DNA from: DATMER01 sp963741305
Lineage (GTDB): Bacteria > Acidobacteriota > Thermoanaerobaculia > Multivoradales > UBA5704
NCBI GenBank assembly: GCA_963741305.1
Contig: CAVUHL010000003.1
Location: 3,162,001-3,226,000 of the forward strand
DNA length: 64,000 bases
Direction: 5' to 3'
Shown: one piece after another, positions 1 through 7,719 of the stretch
Position numbering within the stretch: the first letter of the stretch is position 1
Layout of the letters: each line of letters begins with the position of its first letter
Position numbers and translations under genes: made by a program
The notes under the pieces: generated by a model
What the model was told of the DNA's origin: nothing
Database searches by the model: none
The model's input: only the letters and a program-made list of their open reading frames with translations

Positions 1-194
1 GCATTGGTAACGTCGCAGCGAGTCACTTCCAGTCCCTGAGGGTATTCGTCCCGCAGCTCTTCGAGGCCCGCCTCGTCGACATCGACACCCAACACTGCAT
101 AGCCTTCGCTCAGCAGACGGCTTCCGGTTGCGCGCCCGATGCCCTTGGCAGCGCCAGTGACAATGATCCTAGAGTCGCCGCTTGGCCTCTTCAA
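1..194 (-). CDS. SDR-family oxidoreductase, N-terminal fragment
   Basis: Reads into the left edge, so only about 64 residues are present. The reverse strand encodes a Rossmann start with the short-chain dehydrogenase/reductase nucleotide motif TGAAKGIGRA, followed by an acidic residue at the end of strand 2 (VDVDEAG) and a CDVTN stretch matching the family's conserved acidic position near the adenine ring. The protein is therefore an NAD(P)-dependent dehydrogenase or reductase of unknown substrate. The start is uncertain: a TTG at 194 is in frame and overlaps the 3' end of the upstream minus-strand gene, and the frame stays open further upstream. Confidence 0.75.
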   Translation of the reverse strand, partial: MKRPSGDSRIIVTGAAKGIGRATGSRLLSEGYAVLGVDVDEAGLEELRDEYPQGLEVTRCDVTN

Positions 195-552
195 GGGTTC
201 TCCGAATCCAGGTAGGATAATTAGGGATGGCATAGGAGAAAAAGGCATCCTGATCAATGCCGTGCCCGAGGGCGCGCTCGAGCTCTTCGAGCTTTCCGAG
301 CCGCTCAAGCTCTTCCAGAGCGCGCATCAAAGTCATATTTCTCAGCCGCTCTTCCCAGTCGGCCAAAATCTCTCTCAGAACCTCCTTCTCAACTCCCTCG
401 AGAAACCCCTTCTTGGCCTTTGCAGCTAGCACTTCCCGGGCGATGATGCCGTACTCGACCACCGTCCTCGGCGTCTCTTGTACGCGGTGTTTCAACTTGT
501 TGAGCTCTACCTGCTGATCAATGGACCCGAAGAGACTCTTGAATAAACTCAT
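169..552 (-). CDS. Small helical protein of unknown function
   Basis: 127 residues beginning MSLFKSLFGS. I chose the ATG at 552 because AAGGAG lies just upstream; the frame stays open 26 codons further but that part has arginine-rich, non-coding character. The protein is highly charged and predicted almost entirely helical, with repeated Leu/Glu patterns (ALEELERLGKLEELERAL) suggesting a helical bundle or coiled coil. No enzymatic motif or signal peptide is visible. It lies between the TIR-domain gene upstream and the SDR gene downstream, whose start it overlaps, so the three may be co-transcribed. Function unknown. Confidence 0.6.
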   Translation of the reverse strand: MSLFKSLFGSIDQQVELNKLKHRVQETPRTVVEYGIIAREVLAAKAKKGFLEGVEKEVLREILADWEERLRNMTLMRALEELERLGKLEELERALGHGIDQDAFFSYAIPNYPTWIRRTLEEAKRRL

Positions 553-645
553 CTTCCTCTTCTCCTTCCTCGTCCTGCGGCATGCTTCAACGGCTTCGAG
601 ATAATACCGTGACGCGCCGGGAAGCACCAATGGCGCAGCCTTGGC

Positions 646-2385
646 CTACGCAATCATACGCATGCCGTCTCCAGAAATCCTGAGAGCCAGGAGCAGATCC
701 TTGGAATCATAGAAGCGAAAGCACCACTCGGCCCCTCCCTCACGTCGAGCCAAGGAAACCGACATCACGAGAAAATCGACGGTCGCACACCGGATGGCAA
801 GTGCGCGTGCATTCTCGTACGCATCCAAGAGCCGGTGGGGCAATGGACAGCGCGACAAGGGCACGGCAAATCCACAGGCTTCGACGGACTCAACCGCGAC
901 GGCGCCCTCCTTCCGAGTGACCAGGATCTGCTTGTAATCGTAGACGTACCCCTTCCTTTCGCCGTCAGAAACCGCGCGCGGTTCCCCACTGTACACCTCA
1001 ACGACCCACTGCCCTGCGGTTCCGTCTGCTTTCATCAGGCCTTCCTGGGGACTGGAAATGTGAGGGCACACGGCAGAGTTGACCACGCCAGTGTTCGATA
1101 GAAATGCGAGCTGCCATTGCCGCTCTGGATCGGAGCCAAGGAGCTCTCCAGCCAGCTCGATCGCTTCTCCGGCTGTCAATCCGGTTGTGGCCTCCTCACC
1201 AGGAAGCTGGATATCCCAAACGCGATTCCGCATTGCCCTGAACTGATTGCCTACACTCATCACGAGTTGTCCGTTCTCGAGCGTCGGCTTGATGTGGAAG
1301 AAGTCGGTATTCAGGATCTCGTTCCGCATTGCGGGATGCTTGATGCCCCCCGTCACGGCATCCACTCCGACCGTGAGAACACTCTCCACCAGTGTAGGAT
1401 CAAAGAAGGATACGTTCCAGGTGAGGAACCCCCCGTAGCGCTTGTCGCATTCGAGTTTGGTGAGGACGAAAAGATCGAAATTGGCGCCCCGGAGAACACC
1501 TGTCTCGCGTCCGCACTCGATGGCACGAGAGACGGCTGCTTCCGAGTCAATGTACCCTGGAGCGATCGGGACTGGTTGGAAGCGCGTATATCGCTTCGCT
1601 ATATGCCGGAAGCCGGCTTCATTGCGCTCAATCAACCCCGGATCCTCTTGTTCGGAAATACCAAACAGATGATTCAGCGCGCATGAGTAAATTATGACAG
1701 AGTCCTCGACGGGCAGTGGATCAGAGTCGAGGAGAAAGAGTACCGGCAATTCATGAATGGAGTCGTCTATCACCGCGTATGCCTGAATGCATACCTTATC
1801 GGGATCGTAGAACTCCACGATCCACAGCCGACTCGTGCCGCTTGTTGCATCCGCGAAGACCCAATCTCGCGGCTGGGTCAGACTGTAGAGTGTCGCCACA
1901 CCTTGTTGTGAAAGACCAAAGAGATCCCCTGAAGGATTCATCTCGATCTTGACCTTTACAGCCGCTTCCTTCGCAGAAGGAAAGGAAACCTCCTGGTTTG
2001 GCGTGCCACGAATGGCGTTAATCAGGCGCTGCAGAGATCTCCGATAATCCACTGGCGTGCGGAAATCCGCGATGGCTCTTTGGACAAGTTCTCCGCCCCA
2101 CTCTCCTGGGATATCCTCGAGGAGGACCGGTAGGATTCTTATGCCGCCGGCCTCCTTCGTCCATTCCATTTCCTTCTCGACCCAACTCGATTTGGACGCT
2201 GCCGCGGATATGACCACAATGAGACAGTCTGACCCGTGTATCGCCGGCGGAATGGCAGAAAGGCTGTCACCGACTTTGAGCTCGGCCTCGTCAAACCAAA
2301 TTGAAATACCCGCTCCTTTGATATCGCTAACCAGTTTTCGGACAAAGCTCTTATCTTTGCTGCTATGGGAAACAAATACCCGCAT
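646..2385 (-). CDS. TIR-domain protein with large C-terminal region
   Basis: 579 residues. Residues 1-130 form a TIR domain: start MRVFVSHSSKDKSF, then WFDEAELKVGDSL, then SSWVEKEMEW, which carries the W-x-x-x-E arrangement in which TIR NAD-hydrolases place the catalytic glutamate. Bacterial TIR proteins with a sensing C-terminus often act in anti-phage defence by cleaving NAD+ or making signalling nucleotides. The remaining ~430 residues look beta-rich and may contain related halves, with recurring W-x-V-x-F-Y/V-Y-D segments near residues 188 and 560; I recognise no named domain. AAGGAG lies 7 bases before the ATG. No helicase, STAND or Thoeris partner is adjacent, so a defence role is inference. 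Confidence 0.85.
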   Translation of the reverse strand: MRVFVSHSSKDKSFVRKLVSDIKGAGISIWFDEAELKVGDSLSAIPPAIHGSDCLIVVISAAASKSSWVEKEMEWTKEAGGIRILPVLLEDIPGEWGGELVQRAIADFRTPVDYRRSLQRLINAIRGTPNQEVSFPSAKEAAVKVKIEMNPSGDLFGLSQQGVATLYSLTQPRDWVFADATSGTSRLWIVEFYDPDKVCIQAYAVIDDSIHELPVLFLLDSDPLPVEDSVIIYSCALNHLFGISEQEDPGLIERNEAGFRHIAKRYTRFQPVPIAPGYIDSEAAVSRAIECGRETGVLRGANFDLFVLTKLECDKRYGGFLTWNVSFFDPTLVESVLTVGVDAVTGGIKHPAMRNEILNTDFFHIKPTLENGQLVMSVGNQFRAMRNRVWDIQLPGEEATTGLTAGEAIELAGELLGSDPERQWQLAFLSNTGVVNSAVCPHISSPQEGLMKADGTAGQWVVEVYSGEPRAVSDGERKGYVYDYKQILVTRKEGAVAVESVEACGFAVPLSRCPLPHRLLDAYENARALAIRCATVDFLVMSVSLARREGGAEWCFRFYDSKDLLLALRISGDGMRMIA

Positions 2386-2609
2386 GAGATGGCTCCTTTA
2401 CGACCGCAACCTGATCTCACTGCTGCACTTACTGTAAGAAGGGTACGCCCACCCCCGCCCACCCGTCAATCGGACGCGAAGCGGCGATAAGGCTGGTCAC
2501 CGGACGCTTGCATGCCTGGGAAGCGACCCAGCGGCTAATCCTGGCTATCGTCCTCAGCAACTTAGCGGCCCTACAATATCCACACCCCCTCATTCGTCTA
2601 CACCCGTAG

Positions 2610-3194
2610 ATGACGGACGCGGAGAGCTTGGAGCCAATGCCACTCGAACAGGACCAGCGGATCTCCAAAGTGGTCAAGCGGGAGCAGTTCCGGCTGCGCA
2701 ACTTCATTCGCCAGCGTGTGCCCGATCCGCGTGACGCCGAGGACATTCTGCAGGAGGTCTTCTATGAGTTGGTGGAAGCAAACCGCCTGCTGATGCCGAT
2801 CGAGCACGTCACTGGCTGGCTGTTTCGAGTGGCGCGCAACCGCATCACCGACCTCTTCCGCAAGAAGAAGCCGGAGAGCTTCAGCGATACCGCCCTCGTG
2901 GACGAGGACGACGAGTTATTGCGGCTGGAAGACCTGCTGCCTTCACCCGATGCCGGGCCGGAGGCGCTCTATGCCCGCAACGTGCTCCTCGCCGAGCTCG
3001 AATTGGCGGTCGACGAGCTGCCGGAGGAGCAGCGCGAGGTGTTTGTCGCCCACGAGTTGGAAGGGCGCAGCTTCAAGGAGATGGCCGCCGAGACCGGCGT
3101 GAGCGTGAACACGTTGCTCTCCCGCAAACGCTACGCGGTCCTGCATCTGCGCGAGAGGTTACAAAGCATCTACGACGAATTCAGAAAGGCGTGA
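2610..3194 (+). CDS. ECF-type RNA polymerase sigma factor
   Basis: 194 residues. Region 2 spans about 25-90, with DAEDILQEVFYEL and the -10-reading helix GWLFRVARNRITDLFRKKK. Region 4 spans about 130-180, with LPEEQREVFVAHELEGRSF and helix-turn-helix MAAETGVSVNTLLSRKRYA. An acidic linker (residues 95-115) joins them, as in extracytoplasmic-function sigma factors. It would direct RNA polymerase to a stress- or envelope-responsive regulon. No classical anti-sigma factor is adjacent, but the next gene, 10 bases downstream, encodes a small membrane protein and is probably co-transcribed. Confidence 0.93.
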   Translation: MTDAESLEPMPLEQDQRISKVVKREQFRLRNFIRQRVPDPRDAEDILQEVFYELVEANRLLMPIEHVTGWLFRVARNRITDLFRKKKPESFSDTALVDEDDELLRLEDLLPSPDAGPEALYARNVLLAELELAVDELPEEQREVFVAHELEGRSFKEMAAETGVSVNTLLSRKRYAVLHLRERLQSIYDEFRKA

Positions 3195-3204
3195 GGAACC
3201 CCAC

Positions 3205-3549
3205 ATGAGAAAGCGCTTTATCAAATTTGCCCCACTGATCCTGCTGGTATTCCTGCTCTTCATCGCCATCGGCGGCGAAGTCGTGAAGTACCTGTGGAAC
3301 TGGCTGCTGCCGCCGCTCTTCGGCTGGAACCAGATTACTTTCTGGCAGGCGCTTGGGCTTCTGGCGCTGTGCCGGATCCTCTTCGGCGGATTCGGGCTCC
3401 GCGGTTCCGGCCGCTCCGATTTCCGCCGCCGCATGGCCGAGCGCTGGGAAAGCATGACCCCTGAGGAGCGGGAGCGGTTCCAACGAGGCGTGCGCGGACG
3501 TTGGGGCTTTGGCCCACCGAGCAGCGGGAGCGAGGGGCAGCCGGGCTAG
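3205..3549 (+). CDS. Small membrane protein downstream of the sigma factor
   Basis: 114 residues beginning MRKRFIKFAPLILL. One hydrophobic segment spans about 9-28 and a second, aromatic and amphipathic one about 33-65. The C-terminal half is arginine-rich and contains MTPEERERFQRG, a motif common in small Gram-negative membrane proteins encoded beside ECF sigma factors. It follows the sigma gene by 10 bases with a good ribosome site (GAGGAA), so the pair is one operon; a role in modulating the sigma factor is possible but not shown. Its last four bases overlap the convergent FAD oxidase gene. Confidence 0.7.
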   Translation: MRKRFIKFAPLILLVFLLFIAIGGEVVKYLWNWLLPPLFGWNQITFWQALGLLALCRILFGGFGLRGSGRSDFRRRMAERWESMTPEERERFQRGVRGRWGFGPPSSGSEGQPG

Positions 3550-5081
3550 ATGGGCTGGATCGACAATGCGTGCCGGAACACATTCCGCGGGTCCCACCGC
3601 GCCTTGATCCGCTGAAGGCGCGGGTAGCCCTCCTTGTAATACAGCGTGTGCCAGGGCACGCTCGAGGTGTTCAGGGCCGGGTCCGCGAGGTCGGTGTCGG
3701 GATGATTGATGAAGGTCCCGTCGTACCTCTCGCCCGGGGCCGGCACTCCCCCGCTCTCCGCAAACAGATCCCGGTAGAACGCCCGCACCCAGGCCAGATT
3801 CGCCGCCTCTTCCCCCGGATCCAGCCAGCCGGTGGTGCATGCGATGTCGAGGATGGAGCCGCGCTGGGCGGAGGCGGTCTCATCGGGTGCGACGGTGTTG
3901 ATCCGCCCGCCGTAGGTTGCGAGCCCCAGCATCCCGCCCATCACGTCGTGGCCGGTACTGGTCAGGTAATCGTAGGCCACGCCCATCTGGTCATCGGTGA
4001 AGCGTTTCTTGATGAGCGCGTCCTTCACCTTCATGCTCACGCCGCCTGGCGGCGCGGCGAACAGATCGGGAAGCGGGTTCAGGGCGAACTCCAGCCACGG
4101 CATTTGTGCCAGCTCCCGGCCATTCGGTGCGCCGACCCCTTCGCTCAGCGCCGCGAGATGCTCATCCATCTGCCGCTCGGTGTCGGCGGGGGCGGCCGTG
4201 CTCACGCCGCGGACGACGATCTTGCCGAATTGCTTGCGGTGGAGCTCGAGGAGGGTCCAGAGAGAGGCGTTGGGGGAATCGGCACCGCTGTTCTGCTCGC
4301 ACCAGATTCCGTGGTTTCTGCAGAGCCGCAGGAAGGACGGCCGGTCGATGTCGCTCCAGCTCCATTCCGCCTTGAAGGTTGTGATCGATTCCGGAGCGCG
4401 GGGCAATAGGTTAGAGGGATCGTCGCCGGATACGCCAGGCGATCGGAACCAGAACCGGGTGGCGATGCCGAAGTTGCCAGCCCCTCCGCCCGTGTGCGCC
4501 CACCAGAGGTCACGATTCGGGTCGGACGTCTCCCGGGTCGCCACCACGCTGCTCACCCGTCCGGCCTCGTCCACGGTGACCACCTCGACGGCATACAGAT
4601 AGTCCGCTGCGAGGCCGTGCTGGCGGCAGAGGAAGCCGAAGGCTCCGCCGGCCACATGCCCGCCCATGCCGATGTCCGGATGCTCCCCGAGCGGTATCAG
4701 GACTCCCCAGATCTCGAAGAGCGTCCGGAACGTCTCCCCCACCGTGGCTCCGGCTTCGACGGCCACCGCGCCCCGTTCCGCATCGTAGTAGATGCGCTTC
4801 ATGGGCGAGATGTCGAGGATCACCCGCACCTCGGGGTTCGATACAAAACCCTCGAGGCAGTGCCCGCCACTCGTCACGACGAGACGCCGTCCTTCCCTCA
4901 CCGCCTCCTCTACCCCCGATATCACCTGCTCGGTCGTGCTGGCCAGACGGACGTAGTCCGGATTCGCGCTGAACCGCTTGTTGAACCGCTTCTCGACCAC
5001 CTCCCGATACCGCGGATCGTCAGGGCTGATCTTGCTGGATTCGGTACCCGTGTTGCCGGTCATTTGCCGTGTCGTCATCAT
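3546..5081 (-). CDS. FAD-linked oxidase, berberine-bridge-enzyme family
   Basis: 511 residues. An FAD-binding PCMH domain covers about 40-220: TSGGHC (the histidine that anchors FAD in this family), VEAGATVGET, DIGMGGHVAGGAFG and TGGGAGNFGI. The BBE segment at the C-terminus (YYKEGYPRLQRIKARWDPR) completes the flavoenzyme. Where bicovalent members carry the second flavin-linking cysteine (GxCPTxGxGGH), this protein reads GEHPDIGMGGH, so FAD is probably attached by one bond only. There is no convincing signal peptide. It is the last gene of a minus-strand run, 15 bases after the HAD phosphatase gene. Family members oxidise sugars, alkaloids or polyketides; the substrate here is unknown. Confidence 0.9.
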   Translation of the reverse strand: MMTTRQMTGNTGTESSKISPDDPRYREVVEKRFNKRFSANPDYVRLASTTEQVISGVEEAVREGRRLVVTSGGHCLEGFVSNPEVRVILDISPMKRIYYDAERGAVAVEAGATVGETFRTLFEIWGVLIPLGEHPDIGMGGHVAGGAFGFLCRQHGLAADYLYAVEVVTVDEAGRVSSVVATRETSDPNRDLWWAHTGGGAGNFGIATRFWFRSPGVSGDDPSNLLPRAPESITTFKAEWSWSDIDRPSFLRLCRNHGIWCEQNSGADSPNASLWTLLELHRKQFGKIVVRGVSTAAPADTERQMDEHLAALSEGVGAPNGRELAQMPWLEFALNPLPDLFAAPPGGVSMKVKDALIKKRFTDDQMGVAYDYLTSTGHDVMGGMLGLATYGGRINTVAPDETASAQRGSILDIACTTGWLDPGEEAANLAWVRAFYRDLFAESGGVPAPGERYDGTFINHPDTDLADPALNTSSVPWHTLYYKEGYPRLQRIKARWDPRNVFRHALSIQPI

Positions 5082-5096
5082 CCGTTCCTCGTCCGC

Positions 5097-5732
5097 TCAG
5101 TGACCGTGCAAGAGGTTGGTCAGCAGAGGCAGCTCGCCATGGTTCAGAACGTGTTGGCAGACATCGCGCAGACGCGGGGAAACGGTGTCATAGGCAACCG
5201 GCAGGGCCACGGCCGCGGCCAGCTCCACGTCGGAGTCGGAGTCGCCGACATAGGCGGTGGCCGTGGACGAGACGCCAAGCTCCTCCATCAAGGAGAGCGC
5301 GACGGACAGTTTCCCGTGATCGCGTACCTGCACCTCGACCTCGCCGGAGAGCCGGTCGCCATCGAAAAGCAACCGGTTCGCACGCACCGCGTCGAGCCCC
5401 AGATCCCGCATCGCCCGATCCGCCAGGTGTGCCGGCCCCGAGCTGACGATCCCCGACAGAAGACCGTTCTCGTGGAGATAGGAGAAGACCTCCCGCACTC
5501 CGGGCTGGTAAGCCCGGCGTTGGACCAGGTCCCAGTACGGGGCCGCGGGCCGGCCTTTCCAGAGCCGGCCCGCTACCTGGACGGCGAGGGTGTCGTAATC
5601 GGCTCCGAGATAGCGCTCGGCCAGGGCCAGCCCCTCCTCCACCGTGCCATAGGCATGGTGAAGGTCGAGCCAGAAATTCTTCCCCTCGAAAATGACGCCA
5701 TCCATGTCGAAGAGGACGAGTCCGAGGCTCAT
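5097..5732 (-). CDS. HAD-superfamily phosphatase
   Basis: 211 residues. Haloacid dehalogenase motifs are clear: motif I FDMDGVIFEG (nucleophile Asp and acid/base Asp), motif II SGIVSSGPAHL, a lysine in HGKLSVALSL for motif III, and motif IV YVGDSDSDVELA. The region between motifs I and II is a helical type-1 cap. It resembles small-molecule phosphatases such as phosphoserine or phosphoglycolate phosphatase, but the substrate cannot be read. Its start overlaps the stop of the upstream membrane-protein gene by ATGA (5729-5732), indicating translational coupling. Confidence 0.88.
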   Translation of the reverse strand: MSLGLVLFDMDGVIFEGKNFWLDLHHAYGTVEEGLALAERYLGADYDTLAVQVAGRLWKGRPAAPYWDLVQRRAYQPGVREVFSYLHENGLLSGIVSSGPAHLADRAMRDLGLDAVRANRLLFDGDRLSGEVEVQVRDHGKLSVALSLMEELGVSSTATAYVGDSDSDVELAAAVALPVAYDTVSPRLRDVCQHVLNHGELPLLTNLLHGH

Positions 5733-6307
5733 GCAGCCAAGCTCTTCCGGGTGTAGATGATCGATCCCTCCTGGCCTGCCTCGCCCACGACGTTCCAGGT
5801 GCCCTCCAGACGCGAGTGGGCGACCGCGATCAAAGGGATCTGTACCAGGCCGTAGACCGTACCGCCGCCTCCCCCGATCTGGTGCAGGCTGTAAACGAGC
5901 AGGAAGTTGTTTTCACGCACCCCCGCGAGCTCGCTTTTCCAGGTGCCGACCGTCTTGCCTGCATCTTTGAAGGTGCCGGTCAGGGTCAGTTGATCCTGAA
6001 CACATTCGATCTTGCAGTCGCCGGTGCGCACGTGACCATTGGTGGAGATCGATTCGAACGCCCAATCGCCGCATAGCGTCTCCAGCACCTTGCGAGAAAT
6101 CCCAGGCGCCTCGGGCAGGTTGAGGAAGATCTGCGAACCGAACTTCACGAGCACGAGGTAGATGCCGATCGGGCCAACGATGAAGATCCCGCTGGCCACG
6201 TCCTGGAGTTGGAAGTAATTCTGTTTGTCGAACAGGAGATAAAGCAGGACAACGGGAATCAGGGGAACCAGCAGGATGAAGAGCCATCGGCGGATCCTGG
6301 TGTCCAT
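5729..6307 (-). CDS. Membrane-anchored protein of unknown function
   Basis: 192 residues from the ATG at 6307, which has AAAAGGAG a suitable distance upstream; the open frame continues upstream but only as a shadow of the neighbouring gene. Two N-terminal transmembrane helices (about 8-27 and 38-58) precede a C-terminal domain of about 120 residues rich in beta-strand (GDWAFESISTNGHV, LTLTGTFKDAGKTVGTW, SRLEGTWNVVGE) with a lipocalin- or bacterial-SH3-like look. It overlaps the HAD phosphatase gene by four bases and follows the DUF3179-type gene by 28 bases. No known family recognised. Confidence 0.75.
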   Translation of the reverse strand: MDTRIRRWLFILLVPLIPVVLLYLLFDKQNYFQLQDVASGIFIVGPIGIYLVLVKFGSQIFLNLPEAPGISRKVLETLCGDWAFESISTNGHVRTGDCKIECVQDQLTLTGTFKDAGKTVGTWKSELAGVRENNFLLVYSLHQIGGGGGTVYGLVQIPLIAVAHSRLEGTWNVVGEAGQEGSIIYTRKSLAA

Positions 6308-6335
6308 GGTGCGTGTCTCCTTTTCCTGAATCCTA

Positions 6336-7574
6336 TCATCGGCGGGCCGTCGTCGCCGGATGGAAGTCCTGCCAGGAGTGCCAGAATTCCTGATAGGCAG
6401 GGATAGCGGTGAGCCGAGTCCCCGTCCGGGCGCCGTCGAGGGCGAGGCCCGACTCGTCCCAGGTGGCGCCGGTCGCGCGGTCCCGGAAGCGGGACGGGTC
6501 GGCTGTACGCTCGAGCTGGAGCCACGGGCCGCTTCCGCCGGGGCGGGCGTCGAAGGCGTGGAAGGAGACGCCGTCGGCGCCGAGCAGGAGGAGCACGGGC
6601 TGGTCGCCGACGCGGTCGTTGATGACCCTCTCGTGCACCAGCTCGTTCCAGTCGAACGCGCGCGCGGCGCTTCCAGCGAGCACACCCACCACCCATGACT
6701 TGCGCTGCCAGCTCCGCGAATCGCGCCCGGTGAGGGTGCTCTCGTTGGTGCCTTCCGCGTATCCCTCCATGTTGGCGTAGCGGGGCGCAAACTGCGGATC
6801 GGGCTGCAGGACGTCGCTTTCCGGATGGCGCGCGCTCCAGGCCGCCCAGGTCATCTGCTGCGATGGGATCTCGGCCAGACGCTTACCCGTCAGCGGACCG
6901 GCGACTGCCTCGCCGGTCGCCTGCCGCCACCAGCTGCCTGTGCGCGAGTCCTCGAACATGGCGTTCCAATGATCCATGCCGACCAGCCGGAAGGTGTCGG
7001 CCTCACCGCCCACCACCGGGCTGAAAACCCGGCCGGTTCGGCAGACGGTGCAGTAGGTGACCATCACCGGCTGACCGGCGACCACGTCGCGCACCTGGTG
7101 GTGGTAGCCGATGAATTGAATCGGGTAGGCGCGCGCCTGGGTCCGGCCGGCAGGGTCGGCGGGATTGGCGAGCGCGACACCCACTACCAGGGCGTCGGGA
7201 GCGACGGCGCCCTTCCCCATTGCCGCAAAGGTCAACGAGGTGGGCTGACGGAACATGACGTCAGCCGACATCGGCCCGTTGGTCTGGTAGATCACGAAAG
7301 CGGCCAGCGCCAGGCTCAGCACGGTGAGCACCCGAGCCAGCCACCGGCCGCGCGCCAGCAGACGAACCGCTGCCCAGATGGCGGCGCCACCGGCAAGGAT
7401 CCGCACAACCAGGATCCAGCGGTGCAGGGCGTAGGCGGCACCCAGCGTGTCTCCCTGCTGGCTGCCCGGCATGGGCATGATCCAGTAGACTCGCAGCACC
7501 TCGGCAGCCAGCAGCACGAGCACAGCGAAGGTGAAGGTCAGGCCGGCGGCGCGCTGGGGAGTTTGCGTGGTCAT
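6336..7574 (-). CDS. DUF3179-type membrane-anchored protein
   Basis: 412 residues. Three hydrophobic segments lie in the first ~110 residues (about 12-33, 50-70 and 76-95). The remainder is an extracytoplasmic domain containing VMVTYCTVCRTGRVF, the conserved two-cysteine motif of the DUF3179 family, and HEFDWNELVHERV-like downstream sequence (FDWNELVHERVIND), also typical. The family is of unknown biochemical function and is often found near redox or metal proteins; the CxxC pair suggests redox chemistry or metal binding. It is the first gene of the four-gene minus-strand run ending with the FAD oxidase. Confidence 0.85.
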   Translation of the reverse strand: MTTQTPQRAAGLTFTFAVLVLLAAEVLRVYWIMPMPGSQQGDTLGAAYALHRWILVVRILAGGAAIWAAVRLLARGRWLARVLTVLSLALAAFVIYQTNGPMSADVMFRQPTSLTFAAMGKGAVAPDALVVGVALANPADPAGRTQARAYPIQFIGYHHQVRDVVAGQPVMVTYCTVCRTGRVFSPVVGGEADTFRLVGMDHWNAMFEDSRTGSWWRQATGEAVAGPLTGKRLAEIPSQQMTWAAWSARHPESDVLQPDPQFAPRYANMEGYAEGTNESTLTGRDSRSWQRKSWVVGVLAGSAARAFDWNELVHERVINDRVGDQPVLLLLGADGVSFHAFDARPGGSGPWLQLERTADPSRFRDRATGATWDESGLALDGARTGTRLTAIPAYQEFWHSWQDFHPATTARR

Positions 7575-7624
7575 CGGACGGATTCTAGTACCTCGTCACA
7601 GTCCGAGTAGCTTATAGCTTTTCA

Positions 7625-7683
7625 TGTAGGGGCGGCCCTTGTGGCCGCCCTCCGGAAGGGCACCCACAAGGGGTGCCCCTACA
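7625..7683. repeat. 59-bp palindromic intergenic repeat
   Basis: An imperfect inverted repeat with outer arms TGTAGGGGC and GCCCCTACA and two inner GC-rich mini-hairpins (GGCGGCCC..GGCCGCCC and GGGCACCC..GGGTGCCC). It sits in the gap between the starts and ends of two minus-strand genes. Its form matches the REP-like intergenic palindromes scattered in many GC-rich genomes. It could end transcription from the 7720-9825 gene, but no T-tract follows. Only one copy was noticed here. Confidence 0.75.
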
Positions 7684-7719
7684 AGAGGGACGATCCATCT
7701 TTTCCGGCGTGACAGGGTC

